NCBI GenBank assembly: GCA_905214245.1
Contig: CAJMLO010000003.1
Location: 1-46,380, forward strand
Reading direction: 5' to 3'
Source of the DNA: an uncultured bacterium
GTDB lineage: Bacteria > Bacillota > Clostridia > TANB77 > CAG-508
DNA length: 46,380 bases
In this document: in pieces, positions 41,743-46,380 of the stretch
How positions within the stretch are numbered: position 1 is the first letter of the stretch
Layout of the letters: each line of letters begins with the position of its first letter
Program-made: the position numbers and the translations under genes
The notes under the pieces: generated by a model
What the model was told of the DNA's origin: nothing
The model's input: only the letters and a program-made list of their open reading frames with translations
Database searches by the model: none

Positions 41743-43497
41743 CTATTCTAATATAGCTTTTATTCTTCTTACACCTGCTGAACTTGCTTCTTCCTTTTTT
41801 ATTCTGAAATGTCCAAGTTCTCCTGTATGTTTAACATGAGGTCCACCACAAATTTCTTTTGAAACATCTCCAATTGTATATACTGTAACCTCATCTGGAT
41901 ATTTTTCAATAAACATACACTCTGCTCCAGATTTTACAGCATCTTCTTTTTTCATTGTTTCAACTTTTACTGGTAAATCTTGTTTTATCCATTCATTTAT
42001 TAAATCTTCAACTTTTTGTTTTTCTTCATCTGTCAATTTGTGATCACAACTAAAGTCAAATCTCATTCTATCAGATGTAATGTTTGAGCCTTTTTGATGA
42101 ATGTCTTTGCCTATTACAACTTTTAGTGCAGCATTTAATAAATGTGTTGCTGTGTGATATGCAGTTGTAATTTCGTTTTGTTCTGCAAGTCCACCTTTAA
42201 ATTTCTGCTCACTTCCGATTCTTGATTTTTCTTGATGCTCTTTAAACAATTTATCAAACTCTGTCAAATCAATTTTAAATCCTTGTTCTCCTGCAAGATC
42301 TGCTGTAATTTCAGGTGGGAATCCATATGTTTCATATAATTTGAATATAGTTTGTCCATCTATTATATTTTTATTCTCTTGTTTTGCTCTTTGCGCAGCT
42401 TTATTGAATTCTTTTTCACCATGAGCTAGTGTTTTCATGAACTTATCTTTTTCTTCTATAATTACTTGTTTTATTGTATCTCTATTTTTTTCTAAATCAG
42501 GATACATATCTTTTAATATATCAATATTAAGGTCAATTAAGTCTGCAAGTTCATTTAAGTCAATTTGTAATTTATTTAAATGTCTTGACATTCTTCTTAT
42601 AAGTTTTCTTAAAACATAACCTCTATCAACATTTGAAGGTCTACCTCCATCACAAATAACCATCATGCTTGCACGTAAATGTTCTGCAACAATTCTTCTA
42701 CTTTCTATACTATCTTCTTTTGCAAGCTGCGCAAGTTTTTCCATTACAGGTGCAAAAAGTTCTGTATCAAATGGAGTTTGTTTTCCTTGTAAAAGCATTG
42801 TCATTCTTTCAAGTCCAAGTCCTGTATCAACATTATGTTGTTTTAATTTAGAATAAGTTCCATCTTTTGATTTATAGTATTCCATAAATACATTATTCCA
42901 AATTTCAACATATTTACCACAATCACATGAAGGTTGGCACTCATCTGAGCAAGGCTCTTTTCCTGTGTCATAAAACATTTCTGTATCAGGTCCACATGGT
43001 CCTTCCTCTCCTGCTATCCACCAGTTGTCATCTTTTCCATAAAAATATATTCTTTCATCTGGTATACCAGCTTTTTTCCAACATTCTGCTGTCACTGTAT
43101 CTCTTGGAGCATCTTCATCTCCTGCAAAACAAGTTACAGAAAGTTTTTCTGCAGGAATTCCAAGTTCCTTTGTTAAAAATTCATAACTCATTGCAATAGA
43201 TTCTTCTTTAAAATAGTCTCCAAGTGACCAGTTTCCAAGCATTTCAAAATATGTTAAATGTCTATTATCTCCAACTTCATCAATGTCATTTGTACGTAAA
43301 CATTTTTGATAATCTGTAAGTCTTGTTCCTTCTGGGTGTTTTTCACCCAAAAGATAAGGAACAAGTGGTTGCATTCCAGCTGTTGTAAATAATACAGATG
43401 GATCATTTTCTGGAATTAATGGCGCACTTGGAATAACCTTATGTCCATGATTTTTAAAAAAGTTTAAATATTTATTACGTATTTCAATTGCTTTCAT
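41743..43497 (-). CDS. alaS: Alanyl-tRNA synthetase, short form lacking the C-terminal domain
   Basis: AlaRS charges tRNA-Ala. The catalytic core begins MKAIEIRNKYLNFFKNHGHK and has SAPLIPENDPSVLFTTAGMQ and GLGLERMTMLLQG. A Cys-rich insert (CSDECQPSCDCGKY) lies near 190. The editing domain follows with HTATHLLNAAL (about 446) and CGGPHVKHTGELG (about 548). It stops at 584 aa, so the oligomerisation C-Ala/DHHA1 domain of about 280 residues is absent, and no frameshifted remnant lies downstream. AAGGAGA precedes the Met at 43497, 19 bp after pheT. It could be the sole AlaRS or a second copy. Confidence 0.92.
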   Translation of the reverse strand: MKAIEIRNKYLNFFKNHGHKVIPSAPLIPENDPSVLFTTAGMQPLVPYLLGEKHPEGTRLTDYQKCLRTNDIDEVGDNRHLTYFEMLGNWSLGDYFKEESIAMSYEFLTKELGIPAEKLSVTCFAGDEDAPRDTVTAECWKKAGIPDERIYFYGKDDNWWIAGEEGPCGPDTEMFYDTGKEPCSDECQPSCDCGKYVEIWNNVFMEYYKSKDGTYSKLKQHNVDTGLGLERMTMLLQGKQTPFDTELFAPVMEKLAQLAKEDSIESRRIVAEHLRASMMVICDGGRPSNVDRGYVLRKLIRRMSRHLNKLQIDLNELADLIDLNIDILKDMYPDLEKNRDTIKQVIIEEKDKFMKTLAHGEKEFNKAAQRAKQENKNIIDGQTIFKLYETYGFPPEITADLAGEQGFKIDLTEFDKLFKEHQEKSRIGSEQKFKGGLAEQNEITTAYHTATHLLNAALKVVIGKDIHQKGSNITSDRMRFDFSCDHKLTDEEKQKVEDLINEWIKQDLPVKVETMKKEDAVKSGAECMFIEKYPDEVTVYTIGDVSKEICGGPHVKHTGELGHFRIKKEEASSAGVRRIKAILE

Positions 43498-43516
43498 TTT
43501 TCTCTTCTCCTTTTCA

Positions 43517-45943
43517 TTATTTTCTAAGTTCTGCTCCTGATTTTTTAGATGTAAAATCAATAATTTTCTCCATAGTAGCAGATATTTCCTCATCTGTCAA
43601 TGTCCTATCAGATTTTTCAAAAGTTAAAGAATATGCAATGCTTTTTTTGCCTTCTTCTATACCTTTTCCTTCATAAACATCAAATACTTCTATATTTGTA
43701 AGTAAAGAACCACCAGCTTTTTTTATTAGTGCTTCTATTTCTTTTGATGTAATATTTTTATCAACAACAAGTGCTAAGTCTTTCTTCACACTTGGGAATT
43801 TTGAAATTTCTTTATATTTCATTTTACCAACTTTTTTGCTTAGTAATTTATCTAAATCAATTTCAAGAACATATACATCTTCTTTTAAAATTTGTGGATG
43901 TACCCTTCCTATAATACCTATCATATCATTATTTAAAGAAATAACTGCAGATTGACCTGGATGCAATTCTTCTGGCATTTTTTCTTTATCTGCTACAAAA
44001 CTATATCTTCCTGTATATCCTAAATAATCAAGTAATTCTTCTGCAATACCTTTTATAACATAAAAATCAATTTGTTTTTTATTATCTATTCCTAAATAAT
44101 AATTTCCAGTCATCAATATTGCAAGTTTTGTATTTTCTCCATATTCTTCGCCTTTTTTGTAAAATGCTTTTCCAATTTCAAATATAGATACATCTTTTAC
44201 ACTTCTTGCCTTGTTATATTCATATATTTTAAGCAATGATGGAAGAACACTGTGTCTTAAAGTGCTTCTATCTTCTGTCATAGGGTCTAATAGTTTTACA
44301 AGTTCTGAATCATCTTTAGTAAACATTTTTGCTTCTTTTTCGTTTACCAAAATGTATGACAAAGTTTCATTTAGTCCAAGGTCTACCATTTTGTTTCTTA
44401 TTCCTCTTGTTGTCTTATCATAACTTCCCTCTTTTGGCGCAATGTTAGGCAATTTTCCTACTATGTTATCAACACCATATATACGTCCAACCTCTTCTAT
44501 TAAGTCTTCTTTAATTGTAATGTCTCCTCTTCTTCTTGGAACAGAAACAATCATTTTTTCAAATGATGAAAGCTCATCTTCGTTTTCTTTATATGTTGCT
44601 TTAGTTTGATTATTTTCGCTAATTAATGTACATTCAAATCCAAGTTTTCTAAATACATCAAGTATATCCTTTTTCTTAATATCCATACCTAGAATACGGT
44701 TTATATTTTCAAATGTAATTTCTATTTCTCTATTTGATAAATTGCAAGTATCATATTTGCACATTCCACCAACTACTGTACCTTGTGCATATTTTTCAAG
44801 CATATGGCATGCTCTTTTTATTGCCATATATGTTCTGTTTGGATCAAGTCCTTTTTCAAATCTTGAGCTTGCTTCACTTCTTAAAATTTCTTTTGCAGTT
44901 TTTCTTACTTTAATAGGATCAAATATTGCAGATTCAATAATAACATTTTTTGTGTTTTCTGTAATCTCTGTATCTGCTCCACCCATTACACCTGCAAGTC
45001 CGATAGCCTTTTGACCGTCTGCAATTACAATGTTGTCTTTATGAAGGATTCTTTCAATATCATCAAGTGTTGTTAATTTTTCTTCATCATTCGCCATTCT
45101 AACTTGTAATTTTCCATTTAATTTATCTGCATCATAAAAATGAAGTGGTTGACCAAGTTCTAGCATTACATAATTGCTTATGTCAACAACATTATTGATA
45201 GGTCTAATTCCTGATGCAATTAACCTATTTTTTATAAATGCTGGGCTTTCTTCTATTTTAATATTGTTTACTCTTTTTGCTAAAAATATTGAACAATTTT
45301 CAGTTTCAACTTCTACCTTAAAACTATCGTTTATATCCTCATTATTCTCATCAAATGACAAATCAACGTTTTTTACATTTTTATCATAAATTGCAGAAAT
45401 CTCATATGCCATTCCAAGTATGCTAAGTAAATCTCCACGGTTTGCTGTCAAATCAAAATCTATAACCTCATCATCAAGTCCCATATATTTAATAGCATCT
45501 TCTCCAATTGGAGCATCTAAAGGAAGTTCATGAATTCCTGTTTTATCAGTTTCCTCTAAAAATTTGTGTTCAAGTCCAAGTTCTGCCATAGAACATAGCA
45601 TACCATTTGACTCTTCTCCTCTTATCATTCCTCTTTTTATAGTTCCACCTGGAAGTTTTGCACCATCAAGTGCAACAATTACTTTAAGACCTTCTCTAAC
45701 ATTTGGAGCACCACATACAATATGTAAAACTTCAGTTCCAACATCAACTGTACATACATGTAAATGATCAGAATCTGGGTGCATTTTGCATGTTTTAACT
45801 TCTCCTATCACTAAATTACTTGCATCAAGTAATTTTCCTGCACTATCATACTCATTTCCTACTTTTGTCATATCTTCTGCAAGTGTTTTAACATCAACAT
45901 CTATATCAACATAATCTTTTACAAAATTTGTACTTAATTTCAT
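43517..45943 (-). CDS. pheT: Phenylalanyl-tRNA synthetase beta subunit
   Basis: PheT forms the alpha2-beta2 PheRS with PheS and edits Tyr-tRNA-Phe. The 808 aa have an N-terminal tRNA-binding OB fold (VIGEVKTCKMHPDSDHLHVC, about 45-64), the B3/B4 editing region (NVVDISNYVMLELGQPLH), B5 domains, and a C-terminal ferredoxin-like anticodon-binding domain (KFPSVKKDLALVVDKNI). It follows pheS by 21 bp and precedes alaS by 19 bp. Confidence 0.97.
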   Translation of the reverse strand: MKLSTNFVKDYVDIDVDVKTLAEDMTKVGNEYDSAGKLLDASNLVIGEVKTCKMHPDSDHLHVCTVDVGTEVLHIVCGAPNVREGLKVIVALDGAKLPGGTIKRGMIRGEESNGMLCSMAELGLEHKFLEETDKTGIHELPLDAPIGEDAIKYMGLDDEVIDFDLTANRGDLLSILGMAYEISAIYDKNVKNVDLSFDENNEDINDSFKVEVETENCSIFLAKRVNNIKIEESPAFIKNRLIASGIRPINNVVDISNYVMLELGQPLHFYDADKLNGKLQVRMANDEEKLTTLDDIERILHKDNIVIADGQKAIGLAGVMGGADTEITENTKNVIIESAIFDPIKVRKTAKEILRSEASSRFEKGLDPNRTYMAIKRACHMLEKYAQGTVVGGMCKYDTCNLSNREIEITFENINRILGMDIKKKDILDVFRKLGFECTLISENNQTKATYKENEDELSSFEKMIVSVPRRRGDITIKEDLIEEVGRIYGVDNIVGKLPNIAPKEGSYDKTTRGIRNKMVDLGLNETLSYILVNEKEAKMFTKDDSELVKLLDPMTEDRSTLRHSVLPSLLKIYEYNKARSVKDVSIFEIGKAFYKKGEEYGENTKLAILMTGNYYLGIDNKKQIDFYVIKGIAEELLDYLGYTGRYSFVADKEKMPEELHPGQSAVISLNNDMIGIIGRVHPQILKEDVYVLEIDLDKLLSKKVGKMKYKEISKFPSVKKDLALVVDKNITSKEIEALIKKAGGSLLTNIEVFDVYEGKGIEEGKKSIAYSLTFEKSDRTLTDEEISATMEKIIDFTSKKSGAELRK

Positions 45944-45964
45944 TTAAATCTATCCTCCTTAAAT

Positions 45965-46380
45965 CTATCTATCCATTTTGTCAAATTGCTCTAAAAATCT
46001 TACATCATTTTGGTAAAGCAAACGAATATCTGTAATACCATATTTAAACATTGCAAGTCTGTCAAGTCCTGTTCCAAATGCAAATCCACTGTATTTTTCT
46101 GGATCATATCCATTCATTTTTAAAACATTTGGATGAACAATGCCAGAACCAAGAACCTCTATCCAACCTGTTTGTTTGCATAGATTACAGCCTTTTCCAC
46201 CACATTTAAAACAACTAACATCAACTTCATAAGAAGGTTCTGTAAATGGGAAATAACTTGGTCTAAAGCGAAGCTCTAAATTTTCTCCAAGCATTTTTTT
46301 AACAAAAACTTCAAGTGTTCCTTTTAAGTCTGCTAAAGAAATATCTTTATCAATTACTAGGCCCTCAACTTGGCTAAATT
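45965..46380 (-). CDS. pheS: Phenylalanyl-tRNA synthetase alpha subunit, 3' part
   Basis: The gene runs off the end of the window; about 138 C-terminal codons are present. The frame is open through the edge: FSQVEGLVIDKDISLADLKG, then LRFRPSYFPFTEPS, motif 3 AFGTGLDRLAMFKYGI and DIRLLYQNDVRFLEQF. A Cys-rich insert (CFKCGGKGCNLCKQTGW) is typical of this subunit. It is the catalytic subunit partner of pheT. Confidence 0.97.
   Translation of the reverse strand, partial: FSQVEGLVIDKDISLADLKGTLEVFVKKMLGENLELRFRPSYFPFTEPSYEVDVSCFKCGGKGCNLCKQTGWIEVLGSGIVHPNVLKMNGYDPEKYSGFAFGTGLDRLAMFKYGITDIRLLYQNDVRFLEQFDKMDR

Noticed and set aside
46294..46380. pheS beginning at the Met at 46294
   Set aside because: The frame is open and conserved (FSQVEGLVIDKD) up to the window edge, so this is an internal Met of a gene cut by the window.

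Overview
The window is low-GC DNA (about 30% G+C by eye) from a Gram-positive anaerobe, most likely an uncultured gut Clostridia member. Pointers to this are spoVG, whiA, sepF and divIVA, a radA-disA pair, AGGAGG-type ribosome binding sites with several TTG and GTG starts, and a type IV pilin-like leader (KGITLIALVV) of the kind common in such genomes. It is mostly a conserved housekeeping chromosome segment, read largely from the minus strand, with a few accessory islands.

Layout. 1-3810: a small gene of foreign-looking composition, spoVG, murC, a lone GT51 glycosyltransferase and a 134-bp structured inverted-repeat element. 3811-7056 (minus): hemW, whiA, prmC and a 6S RNA gene, with short palindromic repeats between them. 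7097-14743 (minus): the translation operon rimP-nusA-ylxR-ylxQ-infB-rbfA-nrnA-truB from one clear promoter; ylxR carries a one-base insertion. 14777-17695 (minus): a pilin-like lectin-fold protein whose last codons look like a diversity-generating-retroelement variable region, a 69-residue companion and a DUF4143 ATPase. 17838-20102 (plus): mutS2. 20134-31108 (minus): ftsK, an unknown coiled-coil protein, a beta-CASP nuclease, a GH15 glycosidase, radA, disA and a cyclophilin. 31180-38561 (minus): a coiled-coil protein, rsmD (also with a one-base insertion), divIVA, sepF, an HlyD-like protein, miaA, a membrane protein and mutL. 38755-40125: a cluster of very small genes. 40281-46380 (minus): tRNA-Gln, tRNA-His, sortase, a HIT protein, a short alaS, pheT and the 3' part of pheS, which runs off the window.

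Two things stand out. First, ylxR and rsmD are each broken by the same event: an extra C giving A-CGGA where the reading frame needs A-GGA. In my manual scan in-frame CGG is otherwise absent from all recognisable genes, appearing only in two hypothetical ones. Either the genome tolerates or programs a +1 shift at CGGA, or two similar errors are present. Second, the C-terminus of the pilin-like protein has 20 of 23 consecutive codons ending in C or T and a local burst of G+C. This is the mark of adenine-directed mutagenesis of AAY codons, yet no reverse transcriptase lies in the window.

Regulatory DNA is readable in many places: several sigma-A promoters with 16-18 bp spacers, hairpin terminators between convergent units, and ATTAC-type boxes repeated at 11 or 22 bp upstream of three promoters.
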